Shown here piece after piece: positions 53,033-64,000 of a DNA stretch of 64,000 bases. The stretch is from Xanthostigma xanthostigma. Its lineage: Eukaryota; Arthropoda; Insecta; Raphidioptera; Raphidiidae. The position numbers were made by a program, and so were the translations under genes. The notes beneath the pieces were generated by a model. It saw only the letters and a program-made list of their open reading frames with translations. It had not been told where the DNA came from and searched no databases. Numbering within the stretch: the stretch's first letter is position 1; each line of letters opens with the position of its first letter. The stretch is taken from contig OY754464.1 in the NCBI GenBank assembly GCA_963575645.1, positions 82,186,948 to 82,250,947 of the forward strand. Reading direction: 5' to 3'.

Positions 53033-53785
53033 TGTTACGGTCTATACCCGAATTCGGTCAAGGGCCGAAATAAATGCGCAAAGCTAGTTTTGACCAACGA
53101 ATATTTCCCAAACACGAAATCTTACATTTAAACTGGTATTGAGTGTTATAAAATGAGCAAAACTAGTCTTACGCATTTTCAGTTGAACTAAACTAGTTCT
53201 GTCCATTTCTGAACGGACAGTGTTTCATTCAATCAACGTCCTAACCCGAACAAAAGTAGGGTTATGTTCTTGTTTATGTACCTATCTATATATTGAATTG
53301 TTCTCCTGAATGTTATAATTAATATAATTGTGGGATATTCAGTGTAATAATTAAGTAAAAATGCAAGATAAATTCGAGTCTCAACTAGTTAACCTATTGG
53401 AGGCTTCTGAAACATAATTTTATGACGAAACATAATTACCTTACGACGCTAAGTGAGTTTAAGAAAGCAAATTTATTGAAAGCTGAATTAAAACCTCTGT
53501 CTGCTAAACAATACAGAAGAATAAATCGCTTTGATATAATAAGTATCATTGATGTGGAAATGTTAATTAAAAAACGCAAAGAAGATTCCGATGCCAAACT
53601 AGTATTGTCCGTTCAGAAATGGACAGAACTAGTTTTGACCAACTGAAAATGCGCATAACTAGTTTTGCTCATTTTATGACACTCAATACCCGTTTAAATG
53701 TAAGATTTCGGGTTTGGGAAATATTCGTTGGTCAAAACTAGTTTTGCGCATTTATTTCGGTCGAATTCGGGTATAGACCGTAACA
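53033..53785 (+). mobile_element. Ginger-like DNA transposon, non-autonomous
   Basis: TIRs of ~190 bp (53033-53225 and 53590-53785) begin TGTTACGGTCTATACCCGAA; both flanks are TATG (53029-53032, 53786-53789), a 4-bp target duplication. TGTNR termini plus 4-bp duplication are the published hallmarks of Ginger elements, whose transposase resembles gypsy integrase. Inside is the N-terminal part of such an integrase-related protein. Five or more 'aactagttttg' boxes lie in each TIR. Confidence 0.75.
53361..53646 (+). pseudogene. Truncated Ginger/KRBA2-type integrase N-terminal region
   Basis: A first frame (MQDKFESQLVNLLEAS.., 53361) shifts into a second (53422-53646) reading TTLSEFKKANLLKAELKPLS AKQYRRINRFDIISI. 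The pattern, a helical 'LKxxG(L)SxxxYRxxxRYDV' block before the zinc-binding domain, is what I know from the N-termini of integrase-like proteins related to KRAB-A domain protein 2 and Ginger. The HHCC zinc finger and DDE core are absent, and the frame runs into the right TIR. Confidence 0.5.
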
Positions 53786-53789
53786 TATG

Positions 53790-54089
53790 CATTAATGTGT
53801 ATACTAATATCACTGAACAGAAAAAAAAAGAACTACGTAACGAATGACATTCTTGCTGTGAATAAACATAAAAGGAGACTCCGTCATGTGTTTTTATTTT
53901 AATGAGTTGCAAAAACATCGTGTTTTTTAAAAGCCTTTTCACACCATGCAACATCAAACAGTATAATTTCGCAGCCATTATAATAAAAAGCGTTTTTATA
54001 ATAAAATGAAGCACGGTCAGGTGTTTTTATTTGTGATCTGCAAATGAAAAAAGTATTTCTAAGAAAAAAATATGTATTATAATTATTTT
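53790..54089. other. Gene-free stretch
   Basis: The 106-codon minus frame at 53694-54014 overlaps the Ginger TIR and has no domain. Confidence 0.45.
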
Positions 54090-54565
54090 ATTCAACTCAT
54101 GCGCGTTATTCATGTTTTATCATGCCTAAAAACCGAACCCTAAATAGCCATTTACCGACTGGTGACAATTACTTGTCATAACTCAATGAAGATTCCTACT
54201 AGCTCGGCCATTGTGGAGTAATGAAAATAAACGTAACTATTTTCTGAGTCGTAACGAAATAGTAGGTAACAACAACTCCCTGTTGTTACCCATTGAGACT
54301 AAAATTGAGAGGCCGAATGTTTTCGACATGAAGTTTATTCATAACCGGCTAACCTCAAACCAAAACATTGAATCGTGCTGTTTGGTGCTGTTAGTATTGA
54401 CAGTTTTTTTTATAAAGAAATAAATAGATATTTACAACATCTCATTATAATTAAAACATGAATAACGCGCAATTGTTGAATAAAATTATGGGCGCAACTT
54501 GTAGGCTAAGTCATGACCTGTCAGCGCGATGAATGACTTAGACTACTAGTTACGCCAATAACTAT
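54090..54565 (+). mobile_element. Foldback MITE family U6, copy 2
   Basis: Reverse-oriented near-identical copy of 13340-13820. Terminal TATTTTATTCAAC...GCGCGTTATTCATG is inverted at ~54090 and ~54480. The high identity implies recent movement or exchange. Confidence 0.75.
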
Positions 54566-55143
54566 TGTGACATTCATACCATCTGTCATTTTTTTTTTCT
54601 TTTGCGTTAAGGTCACTCGGTACCAGTCAACACTAAAATTCACGACCAACGCAACATTTCCAAGGCTCAGTCACACCAAAATAGAATACATATATAATTT
54701 TAGTGTGATAAATAGACATCAGAAGGATAGTTCGGTACAAGTGACATTGTTCGGTACCAGTTTCCAGCTCTAGTTCTAATTTACTTCTAATTTACATCTG
54801 TTCCAGAGGGATACAATTTTTAAACTAAACGTGAAAAAACCTTAAATTTTGAAGTGCAACTTCTCAAGCGACATATAATGTTTAATATTTTCTGTAGCAT
54901 TAAAGGGAAAATGATTCAACGGCGACGAACTTAAAGAAAAACTTTTGTAACGCAAAATTAAAAAGAAAATGTTTCAACGGGGAAATAAAAGAGAAACCTT
55001 GCTACGGAAAAATGGATAACGCATCAATGAAAGAAGTTTCACTTCCCCCGTGACGTTATATGAGTGAGGCTCACATGTTTTTTTTTATATTTAATTCAAA
55101 TTCCTTTACCTATAAAAGAACCATTGTTAGGCTTCTTGCTAAC
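54566..55143. other. Gene-free stretch
   Basis: Contains gaagtttcacttcc(c/t)c-type sequence (55028) also present at 49212; no gene. Confidence 0.4.
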
Positions 55144-55975
55144 GACAACGGATAACGAGTGCGGTAACACGCGAGTGGAACTAGCACGAGTAATATGTAA
55201 TAAATCACTTCATTGACTGACGTACCCACCGCCCTCGATGCACACAAGATGGCTCTGACTTTTGCTGAATTGCGATGCTGTTTTCATATATACAAATCGC
55301 TACCGCGTTCCTATTGGTCCAGAAACTATGCAATAATAAATTATCGTACAGTTTCGGCTCATTATTAGCACTCTACGCGTCAACATGAAGTAATTTATTA
55401 TTTCTCCCGAATTTAGCAGGACCCCGAAATTATATATTACTCACGCGTGTTGAATAAAATATTTTAACGCAGTGATACAAAAAAAAAATGCTGAAAATTT
55501 AACAATAATGGCTTTCTTTTGATCACATAGTCGTGATTTAAATATCAAAATCATTCTTAAAATCGATAAACAAAGTCACTGTAAATGTTTTTATTCAACA
55601 CGCGTGAGTAATATGTAATTTCGGGGCCCTGCTAAATTAATAAATTACTTCATGTTGACTACGCGTCAACATGAAGTAATTTATTAATGAGCCGAAACTG
55701 TACGATAATGTATTACTGCATAGTTTCTGGACCAATAGAAACGCGGTAGCGATTTGTATATATGAAAACAGCATCGCAATTCAGTGAAAGTCATGGCAAT
55801 CTTGTGTGCATCGAGGGCGGTGGGTACGTCAATCAATGAAGTGATTTATTATTTATCCCTCTTTTATCAGGGCCCCGATTACATATTACTCGTGCTAGTT
55901 GAATAAAATATTATGTGCGACCATTGATCGAAGGAGAATATTCCACTCGCGTGTTACCGCACTCGCTACGCTCGT
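55144..55975. mobile_element. Large foldback element with ~330-bp arms
   Basis: The left arm (55144-55470) and right arm (55590-55975) are inverted relatives: gcgagtggaactagcacgag, ccaccgccctcgatgcacac, aatcgctaccgcgttcctat and cacgcgtgttgaataaaata all recur reversed. A second palindrome (ttcatgttgactacgcgtca acatgaa, 55640-55687) sits inside the right arm. No coding sequence. Confidence 0.8.
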
Positions 55976-56439
55976 TCGGCAAATTTCACGCTCATGGAAT
56001 CTTCTCCTTCTCTCACTAGTCGCACAATATACTATTACTACGTCATATCGTGTGAATGATACGTGACCAGCGAATAGCTAATCAACCCGTTTGTATTTGT
56101 AAATAAAGAACAGATAGAGTGTTTCAAACAAACAATCGATAGATATAGGTATTCTATCTATTTGGAAGATCTAAGACTTCTGTCAGGTGCAATTCTTGTC
56201 TGCTTTTGTTCATCTTGACAGGTATTATTATTACAGGGGTTGGTGTTAATTTATAGTTACTAAAACGATTAACAAGTCGAAAATCCATGTTCGACTTTAT
56301 ATAGGTATAGCGGCCCGTCCCGGTTACACCCGGGTGCGTTAGATGTAATTCAGTAAAATGTGTTTCATTTGCGGCCCGGCATCTGAACTAATAGCTTTAA
56401 GCAAATTCTACCAGATTTGCTTCTGAACTAATAGCTCAT
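55976..56439. other. Non-coding stretch
   Basis: Includes a short RTE/SINE-like end at 56310-56345 (cggcccgtcccggttacacc). Confidence 0.45.
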
Positions 56440-57400
56440 TGAATGCAGCGAAATTTTTTCTATAAGAGGCATACCCCTTTAAAAAAATTCCATTTTTGAC
56501 GAAAACCAAAATCATACTTATAGAAAAAAATACGCTGAACCCAATGAGCACAAATAAACGTCTGTATGTCTTTTCGTTTAGTAGTTATTTGGGTTTATAG
56601 TTTTCAGGAAATCGTATAAAACTTTCGAATGGTCGTAGTTTCCAAAATAAAAGAGATACAGACGTTTGCTTACGCTCATTGAATTAAGCGTATTTTTTTC
56701 TGTAAGAATTCTCAATTTCAGAAGTATTTTAAAAAATTCGATTTTTGCATTTTCTTCAAGGCACACCCTTCGATTCGATTTTTGGCCAAAACATAAATCT
56801 GTCGGAACTTTTGCAAAATCGTCATGCTTATAGAAAAAAACACGCTGAATCCAATGAGTACAAACAAACGTTTGTCTGTCTTTTGGTTTGGTAGTTATTT
56901 GCGTTTATAGTTTTCAGAAAATCATATAAAACCTTCTAATGGCCGTAGTTTCCAAAATAAAAGAGATGCAGACGTTTGCTTACGCTCATTTAATACAGCG
57001 TATTTTTTTCTGTAAGAATTCTTAATTTCAAAAGTATTTTAAAAAATTCGATTTTTGCATTTTCTTCAAGGAACACTCCTTTAAAAAAATTTGATTTTTG
57101 GCCAAAACATAAATCTGTCGGAACTTTTGCAAAATCGTCATGCTTATAGAAAAAAACACGCTGAATCCAATGAGTACAAACAAACGTCTGTCTGTTTTTG
57201 GTTTGGTAGTTATTTGCGTTTATAGTTTTCAGAAAATCATATAAAACCTTCTAATGGCCGTAGTTTCCAAACTAAAAGAGATACAGACGTTTGCTTACGC
57301 TCATTGAATTAAGCGTATTTTTTTCTGTAAGCATGCTCAATTTCAAAAGTATATTAAATAATTCAAAAATGTCATGATTCTGGGTTAACGGGAAGTACCC
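56440..57400. repeat. ~310-bp tandem repeat, three units
   Basis: The marker tagaaaaaaa(t/c)acgctgaa occurs at 56521, 56831 and 57147, giving periods of 310 and 316. Each unit contains tagttatttg(g/c)gtttatag, gtagtttccaaaataaaaga and cagacgtttgcttacgctca. Two ~62-74 codon minus frames are repeated with the DNA and show no domain. Confidence 0.85.
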
Positions 57401-57685
57401 CAAAAGTTTTGACAGACCGACAGGAGGACGACCGGATGGACAAATTGATCCTAAATTTTTGTTTCCTTTTAAGGGACGGAACACTAAAAACAACATTTCA
57501 TCCTAAGCAATTTTGTCTCGTGCCTACTAGAAATGAGATCAATCGGATGACTTTGTATGTTTCGCAAAAACATTTCTGTTTGCTAGTCCATAGTTAAATA
57601 GTCAAAGTTTTACGTGTATTTGTATGTTTCTACATTGAAAAAAAATATTATAATCGTCTTTAAAGACCCTGCTTATTTGTATATA

Positions 57686-58171
57686 CAGGGTGTGTCATAA
57701 AAACCGGGGCGGTCAATTATTTCGAATACTTCACGTTGATTTAAAAAACAAAAAAAAAATATGCCTAGTATTTTTAAAAGATCTATTCAGCGATGCGTCT
57801 GTTGTCTGAACAGAATGACGTCATGTTGGTTTGTTGGATTTAGTTCAAGTCGCCTACCTTTCAAGATACTGTTTCCTGATTGGTTTTTTCTCCGTCATTT
57901 ACAGCGCCATCTACTAAGAATTCGAAAAAAATGTTTCAGACAAAAGTGTCTTATTTTTTAACGTAGAATACAAATCTGTAATAAAAATTGGGGGTGCCCA
58001 TTTAAAATTCCAAAGTTACTCCCGCCCCCGCTACCAGAAGGGGGGCGGGGGATCAAGTTTAGTGTCGCTGAATAGATCTTTTAAAAATACTGGACAGGTG
58101 TTTATTTGCTTTTTTAATTCAACGTGCAGAATTCGAAATAATTGACCGCTCCAGTATTTATGACACACTCT
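57686..58171. mobile_element. TIR element (MITE) with ~110-bp inverted repeats
   Basis: Ends CAGGGTGTGTCATAAA and TTTATGACACACTCTA; inverted similarity continues through ggcggtcaattatttcgaat and aaaagatctattcagcga. Flanking TATA could be a TA-type duplication. The interior has a purine-rich ggggggcgggggat block. Superfamily probably Tc1/mariner. Confidence 0.75.
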
Positions 58172-58474
58172 ATATATACACGTTTTGGTGAACCCTGTTT
58201 TATTACATAACTGCTAGTTGTGATCAATACTTTCCCTTGCATACGTTGAAAAATGTTTTTTTGCACCGGTTATCGATCCGATTATAATAACCTTTGAGGT
58301 AGCTCGAGAAATCTAGGTAACCTTTTTGCTTTTGTTTGACCTTCGAGCTTTAAAGAGCTATAAATTATCACGAGTGCATGAAAAGATTCCACAAATCGCG
58401 TCAAATGCATTATCAAACAAAATTTAATGATTTTAAATCATTAGCTGAATATTTTTATAATAATAAATAATTTT
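58172..58474. other. Gene-free stretch
   Basis: No recognised feature. Confidence 0.4.
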
Positions 58475-59010
58475 TAGCTCTGTTCCAACCTCTCTACGAA
58501 CGGAAATATTATCGTTACAGTCGTGCGCAGTAGCTAAAACGAAACTGTTTTGTATTGGTTTTATGCTCATGCGTCGACTTTGCACTGTTTAGTGGCTTAA
58601 AGGCATATATTTAATACCCTTTATATTGCTAGCACAGATCGGGAGAAAGACTTAAACACTACGGTGCAGACATATATACGTCTGTCTCACTTATTATACT
58701 CATGCGCATGTCCGTGAATGGATGCGCGTCAGTTTGCACATGGAACTAAGCTGTGAAAGGGGGGTGGCTTGCCCTACTCCACTTGCCAATTGCCCCACTA
58801 CAGACGCGACAGTTGCGCATAACGGGTCAAGTGAAAAAAAAGAGATAGAAAACAGTCATTAGCTTCCACTTACGGCCACTAGCAATATAGAAGTTATTAA
58901 ATACATGCTTAAAGGACAGTTCTAGAACCGTTCTAACCTCGGTTGGAACACGTTTTAGCTACTGCGCATAAGACTGTGACAATAGAGAGGTTGGAACACA
59001 GCTTTTATTA
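58475..59010. mobile_element. Foldback element nested around a U3 MITE
   Basis: Outer inverted ends AGCTCTGTTCCAACCTCTCTA and TAGAGAGGTTGGAACACAGCT, with gtgcgcagtagctaaaacg further in, enclose a U3 copy (58603-58905). The U3 unit most likely jumped into this element. Confidence 0.75.
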
Positions 59011-59155
59011 TAATACCATATTAAAGCACTAACAAGCAAGGTTTAGTCACTGGCTGTTTTTCAACCCAACCCTTTAAAAATAAAATTGAAAAAAAATATA
59101 CGTCAAATAACTTTTTGGTACGTATATGAATGTCGTTCTTAAATTGTTTCAATTT

Positions 59156-59336
59156 TGACGTGATAACGTCTTATAAATTGATGAAACACCGGCTGCATGC
59201 ACGAAAAAGTGTAAAGTTCCGCCTGACCCTGTGCGTGCATGCGAGAGCGCAGTAATGTATTATTAAATATGATATTCGAGCGGAATACGTTGTCACGTAA
59301 AATTATCGTCCGTAAACCGACTTTACAGACAACCAA
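59156..59336 (-). mobile_element. U5 element, short form
   Basis: 181 bp from TGACGTGATAACGTC to CAGACAACCAA with A/T-rich flanks (caatttt / aatttttt). Interior like 33218-33407. Confidence 0.75.
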
Positions 59337-59655
59337 TTTTTTTAATTACGTCTAGATCCTGCTTCTCGAAATCAACACTTAAGAAAAAGTACGAACTTAT
59401 AACAACGAAGGCAAAGCTTGAGCTGTGCCAGAAATATTAGGTTTCAAGATAAAGTTTCACATTTCTAATTATGTTTCTAATTAAACTACTTAACAAACCA
59501 TGAAATCTAAGCCACGATTTAATTATAATTAAACGCATTTACTGTGCCCCAAGTTTTATTGGAAAAATACAGCAGATTTTTTTTACTATTGCATGCTGAG
59601 ATATTGGAACAATTTCAAGACGAGTTTTATCTATAATGCATATTTACACAAAATA

Positions 59656-59940
59656 CAGTAGAAGCTCGATAAGTTAAAGTTCAAGGGAAACGCTAAAAAA
59701 TTTATGTTATCGAGTTTTTTACTTATCGAGAATTGAAGTTGTGGAAGATCAATTTTGAACTTGTGTTGTTTAACAGAATAAACTTAGAATATAATTCGTT
59801 GCGAAAAAGTATTTATTTATTGAAACAATACAAAAGTATCAACTCAACAAAATGCAAAGATAACTCCGTACGTACAAAGTTCACAAGTGTCTCTGTGCCC
59901 TGTGCTGTGTGCGCTCTGTAAATGTGCGAATGCAACAGTA
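59656..59940 (+). mobile_element. One-ended pogo-like relic
   Basis: A TA followed by CAGTAGAAGCTCGATAAG and a subterminal tatcgagttttttacttatc palindrome is typical of a pogo/Tigger terminus from a third subfamily. No matching right end was seen, so length is a guess. Confidence 0.5.
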
Positions 59941-60660
59941 CAGAACAGCTCAGCACAGAGCAATGGCGCTCGGAGTGAGTAATTCACAAATCAAAAAGAG
60001 CGAATCGCTCCGCTCCGCGAAAGGAGTCGTTCATTATGAACGACTCGTTCAGGAGTGACACATCACTACACCACGGCCTGCTATGCCCTTTGAAAAGCAT
60101 ACTGACTAAAACCACAATCAAATATTGGTCCCAAAGTCGTGAAAAATAAAAACGAGAGTCTTGTCTGAAACGTAAGACTTGTGCGCGAAAGTTCCTTGAA
60201 CCCCGGCCCGCGCGATATGCGTCAATACAATCCATCATCATTAAATGAGTTCCCAGCGTTGAGATGCCGTCGTCCTTAATCAAGCAACGAAACACAACAA
60301 TCGAACAGACGCCTGCGTTAATGTCGTTAAGTATCTCTTCTTCTCGATGTTAAAATAAAAGTCCCCACACACACGATCAGCTGTATCGTACAGTACGACA
60401 ATTTTGTTTGATATTGTTACACGCTCCCCGTTGGGACGACAAAGAATTTCGTGAGACAAAAATCGGCTCGTCAGTCTAACAATGACACACGGATTGTTGT
60501 GGAACAACAATCGGCTTGATTGTTCAAACAAATACAAATTGCGTATAGGTAAAAAGGCTTTTTTGCCGCCAAATTCCAGACAACAATGAATGCAAGAAAA
60601 AGAAAGAACCACGGGAGAACTCAGTGGAAGACAGTCATACATTGTGCTTCATCGAGGTAA
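59941..60660. other. Unclassified GC-richer segment
   Basis: Two overlapping minus-strand frames (60280-60642 and 59984-60295) of 103-120 codons lie here without known domain, splice sites or repeat partner. A palindromic gaacgactcgttca / tgaacgagtcgttc motif sits at 60036-60052. Could be a diverged element or an unrecognised exon; I cannot decide. Confidence 0.35.
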
Positions 60661-61494
60661 CAATCGAAAAATAGTTTTGAAATAAATTGACAGTGAGTAC
60701 AGTGAACAGTACTGAGGTAACAGCTGAAATAAATAGATAAATGAACTGTGTAAATAAACAGTGCGCGAAATAAATATCGTTTAACATAAATAATCGCTTG
60801 TATATAGGTACCTAGTTAATAAATAAGTGTACTTAATAAACTTTAGTGTGTTTACGTGTTGTAAATATTTTGTGTACATAAATAGTGACTTTGTATTCAT
60901 TATTACTTATTCTTTTATTGTATTAGATAGAATTGTTGTTTTGTTTACGTACCGGGCCTTATAACTCAAAATCGTTTCATAAGAAGTAAACTCCAAAAAT
61001 ACACTCTCATGACTTTTTCCATAAGAACTATAACCTTTATAAAATTGTAGCCGGGAACAAGATAGCGAGATGACGTACAATCGAGAGTATCTCTTCAATG
61101 TAGCGAAATATAAAGTTCTGATGGCTGATTACAAAAAACAATTAATAATTAGTAGGTAATAAAACTTTTGTGTAAATACACCGCTATTGAAATAATATAA
61201 TTTACATAACAAATTGCTAACAATTGTTTATGTTAATGTGGGTGATTCATACGCCCACTGAAGGATTAATTATTCTGAAATACGGTTTAAATTTTATATG
61301 AAGTTTGTATATCTATAGCAGTGATAAATAGTACATAAAATAAACAAAAAATAAATACCAAAAAAAAAAATAGTTTATCTACTAACTTCGCTTTCACGAC
61401 GGGGATCCTTCACTTACAGCACGATTTTCAGAGCCGTTTATAGCTCACAAACCACTGAACCAAATTTGTCGTTTCTTGTTATGTTTCTAGTGAT
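60661..61494. other. Gene-free AT-rich stretch
   Basis: No recognised feature. Confidence 0.4.
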
Positions 61495-62065
61495 CATATC
61501 CACCGAAACTTAGTAGTTATTTATTCGGTTCAATTGTTCTTATCCTCCGAGTAAATAGCGATATTTCAATTCACCAAGCATAATTATGTTTACTGCAGGT
61601 ATAAATCTATTCTGTCTTACTTTCAGGGTATAAATTTTTATTTGCTGACAAAATAATAATGTCCGCCACATAGATCATAATACCTAACCTATAAGCGTGG
61701 AGTATTATATCTACAGTTGTTCTTGTGAATTATGTTTACCTACTAAACTTTTGTGAAGTGTATTATAGTAAAACATTAATGTTGGTGGAAGTTTTGTGTG
61801 CAATTGGGTTAGGATAAAACATTATTATTTTATGAAATTTTTTATTTTGACGTCTACACTAACGACATCGGTCGGATTTTTGGGTGAACGTCAAAACTAT
61901 CAACGAAATGAAAAAAGAGTATAGTGCAGTATATATTTACACTTTAACTAAATTTTCTACCTGTAATTGTGTTTGATGAATTGAAAGTAAATGTTTATCT
62001 AACGAATAAAGTATCAAGAATAGTAATTTCTATCTTTAATAGTGTTCGAAGAATATGACCATAAG
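61495..62065 (-). mobile_element. MITE-like TIR repeat family U2, copy 2
   Basis: Diverged reverse copy of 2342-2880: gtggagtattatatctacag, gtggaagttttgtgtgcaat and gatttttgggtgaacgtcaa align with the complement of the first copy. Confidence 0.6.
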
Positions 62066-62265
62066 ACCAATAAAAAGATAACATTAATTGTCTGGGATTG
62101 GTCATCAAATTACTAATTGTTAAGGAGCTAGTCAATTGTAGCTCTTTCAAGCGGATTAGCAGACCTCAACGGCAGGTTTGTCTGCAGATTCCTTCAGCTT
62201 AATGTCAATTTTGACAGTACCCTTGTCTTATCATGGCTGCAGCTAAATAAAATAATAGTTTATGT

Positions 62266-62660
62266 ATCTAGATTGTAGTGCAATATTTTATGTGCGAGTT
62301 GTAAAATTATGGAAAAACGAGTGACACTGCGAGATCACAAGATTTGAACCGGAGCTATTTTTCGTACCGGTTTGTTCGCTTGTTTTGAGCAAGAACCAAT
62401 CAGGAAACAGTATCTTTGTCACGTGGACGACATGGATAAACGTCCACAAACACGGAGCCTGTTCTATTCATAGACAATAAACGTCCACTATTTTTGACAT
62501 TCGAACTAGCAAGCTTGAATACATGCACCGTGTGAAGCAAACACATAAAAGCCATCAACAAAACCAGCGCCGCAGCACACTTGAAATGCAGCAGACAATT
62601 CTAGCAAAGATCTAGCGACAAAACTAGCCTCGGATTCAACGATCTTGACATCAGTCTATC
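62266..62660. repeat. Dispersed repeat U8, copy 3
   Basis: Shares gagcaagaaccaatcaggaa, acagtatct(t)tgtcacgtgg and a 'gaaccgg(g/a)gct' phrase with 26455-26705. The terminal CACACGAGGCT-type ends are decayed. Confidence 0.5.
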
Positions 62661-62765
62661 CATTTTTTGCAGCGATGTTGATAAAAGAATTTCCTCGCTT
62701 CTAAATTTCACGCCAATTACGAAAAAATCAAGATCACAGACAGAAATCCTGTATTTTATTTATAC

Positions 62766-63298
62766 TAGTGATGTGCCGGATATCCGTATCCGTATCCGCG
62801 GATATCCGAGGGAGTAGAAAGATCCGTATCCGTATCCGTTAATTTTTGGCGGATCTTTTACGGATCTTTTACCTTATTAATTTTCAATTCATAGATGAAA
62901 TTTTATATATATAGGTGATTAGGTAATAATGAAAACCTGTTAAATTCCATTAAGATTATTTTTTTAAATCGTATTTGGCACCTTTATATTGCAAACATTT
63001 ATGGTAGTGAGTACCATACTAATAGTACATAACTCAAAGGTACTAAATCAACTATCTTTATAATGAGATATTACACATCGATCTTTGGAAAGACACAATC
63101 TGTTATGAGAGTTAACTCTTAAAGAGGTCAATAACTTTTTCCCATAACAAATAGTCTCTTTCCAAAGGTCGCTGTGCAATATTTACCGCCGCGTTCTCTA
63201 AGAAAGTTAAGATCCGTATCCGGGGATCTTGAAATCAAAAATCCGTATTCAGATCCGTATCCGCGGATATACATTTTTAACGATCCAGCACATCACTA
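62766..63298. mobile_element. hAT-superfamily non-autonomous element (533 bp)
   Basis: The inverted ends TAGTGATGTGCCGGAT and the reverse of ATCCAGCACATCACTA are bracketed by an exact 8-bp duplication atttatac (62758-62765, 63299-63306). Several GGATCCGTATCC-type boxes cluster at both ends and are candidate transposase-binding sites. Non-coding interior. Confidence 0.93.
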
Positions 63299-63314
63299 AT
63301 TTATACATAATCAT

Positions 63315-63872
63315 ATGTTGATCACCAAAAAACGACATATCCTTCTTCGCCATGTGGTCACAAAATTACCGCACGTTGTTTGTGTCTATCAAGAAACCTC
63401 AATTTATAAAGAAAAAAAAAAACACTCATTAAGTGCTCTTGCGTGTTTCGAGAGTAACACTGGAAAGCGAATTTGCTTCTTGACCTTTCAGAATAGTGTT
63501 AATTTACAAGGACGCATCGAAAAATCTGCAATAGCCGAGCACACGTTGACTCTAGACAACCACAAGATCCTTTTTGAAGAAACCAAAGTTATAGACAGAA
63601 CGTCGAGTTACTACCCACGCATATACATAGAGGCCATAAAAATACACAAACAAACAAATAATTTCAACCGGAAAGATGAAGATTTGACTCTAAGTAAAAC
63701 CTGGACACCAGCACTGTGCAATACCAGCCCACTGAATGGAACGACCAATCACAGAAGAGCATACTACGACCGAGTAGAGAACACGAGCACGCTGATCATA
63801 AAAGACGGAAGTACCACACTTATCTGTGAGCAGCCTAGAAGGACACTTCGCCCGCTACCACATCGCCTTTGA
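63315..63872 (+). pseudogene. Penelope-like element GIY-YIG endonuclease C-terminal part
   Basis: The segment RIEKSAIAEHTLTLDNHKI.. followed by VIDRTSSYYPRIYIEAIKIH KQTNNFNRKDE and LSKTWTPAL reproduces the second half of the GIY-YIG endonuclease that closes the single ORF of Penelope-like retroelements (conserved KSAxAEH, R-E-A-I-x-I and N-x-FNR...LSxxWxPxL). Penelope elements use this nuclease with their RT for insertion. The GIY and YIG strands and the whole RT are absent; the first ~65 codons do not match and probably are unrelated sequence after the hAT element. The frame ends within the hammerhead-like terminal region, as in other elements of this class. Confidence 0.8.
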
Positions 63873-63965
63873 TAATGTCTACCGCAGTTGTAGACGAAAC
63901 GACAGGTAGTAATACCAATGAACCACGGCATACAAGCCCGGAAACCAAGAAGATAAGGAAAAGAA
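63838..63965 (+). ncRNA. Hammerhead-ribozyme-like motif in Penelope terminal repeat
   Basis: Downstream of the endonuclease: stem I strands GCCT (63865-63868) and AGGT (63904-63907) can pair (one G-T), enclosing TTGATAA (63869-63875), one extra T, stem II GTCTAC/GTAGAC (63877-63882 / 63890-63895) with a 7-nt loop, then GAAAC and GAC. This is the order of a hammerhead core (CUGANGA - stem II - GAAA), but C3 and G8 positions deviate. Hammerhead motifs in Penelope-like elements are published; activity of this copy is doubtful. Confidence 0.6.
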
Positions 63966-64000
63966 TAGTTCGTTTCGAATTTGCTTGAAATCGTTAAATT

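Overview
The window looks like nuclear DNA of an insect or other arthropod. It is AT-rich, has no bacterial operon structure, and carries one spliced exon that strongly resembles the insect Ih (HCN) channel inside a very dense field of transposable-element remains. I could not assign an insect order. All family calls are by eye.

Host gene. The only convincing host coding sequence is a 531-bp, locally GC-rich exon at 15108-15638 (minus). It encodes the cytoplasmic N-terminal region of an Ih/HCN channel up to just before S1 and ends at a clean GT donor. No S1 exon was seen by eye to its left (1-15100) and no other host exon to its right. Most of the window is therefore probably intron, or intron plus 5' flank, of this gene.

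Best-preserved elements: an apparently intact pogo/Tigger transposon (7704-9859; 530-residue DD34D transposase, TA duplication, 36-bp hairpin in its leader) with a related pogo MITE (35852-36168); three short hAT elements with exact 8-bp target duplications (12852-13218, 44772-44949, 62766-63298); a Ginger-like element with TGTTA termini and a TATG duplication (53033-53785); a TTAA-flanked element (11731-12441); and a mariner-derived MITE family, one copy of which holds a nearly perfect 123-bp foldback. Retroelement pieces include a Jockey/CR1-type reverse transcriptase (37580-39217), an RTE-like 3' end flanked by a 122-bp target duplication (48320-48946), a second LINE tail with a ~37-bp duplication (20719-20991), a Ty3/gypsy integrase tail (16113-16529), a Helitron helicase relic (45905-46183), tRNA-derived SINEs, and a Penelope-like GIY-YIG endonuclease tail at the right end (63315-63872).

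The most unusual signals are: (1) hammerhead-ribozyme-like motifs repeated in two sequence families, one directly downstream of the Penelope endonuclease; (2) a tandem array of exactly 120-bp units (32051-33180), most carrying TGACGTCA plus ATGGCGG/AGATGGCGG motifs, with dispersed single-copy relatives elsewhere in the window; (3) an unclassified, at least nine-copy element family with dissimilar ends (one starting TTGGTTGTCTG, the other ending TTATCACGTCA) that inserts in A/T runs and interrupts other repeats; (4) very long inverted repeats. Nested insertions give a partial relative chronology.
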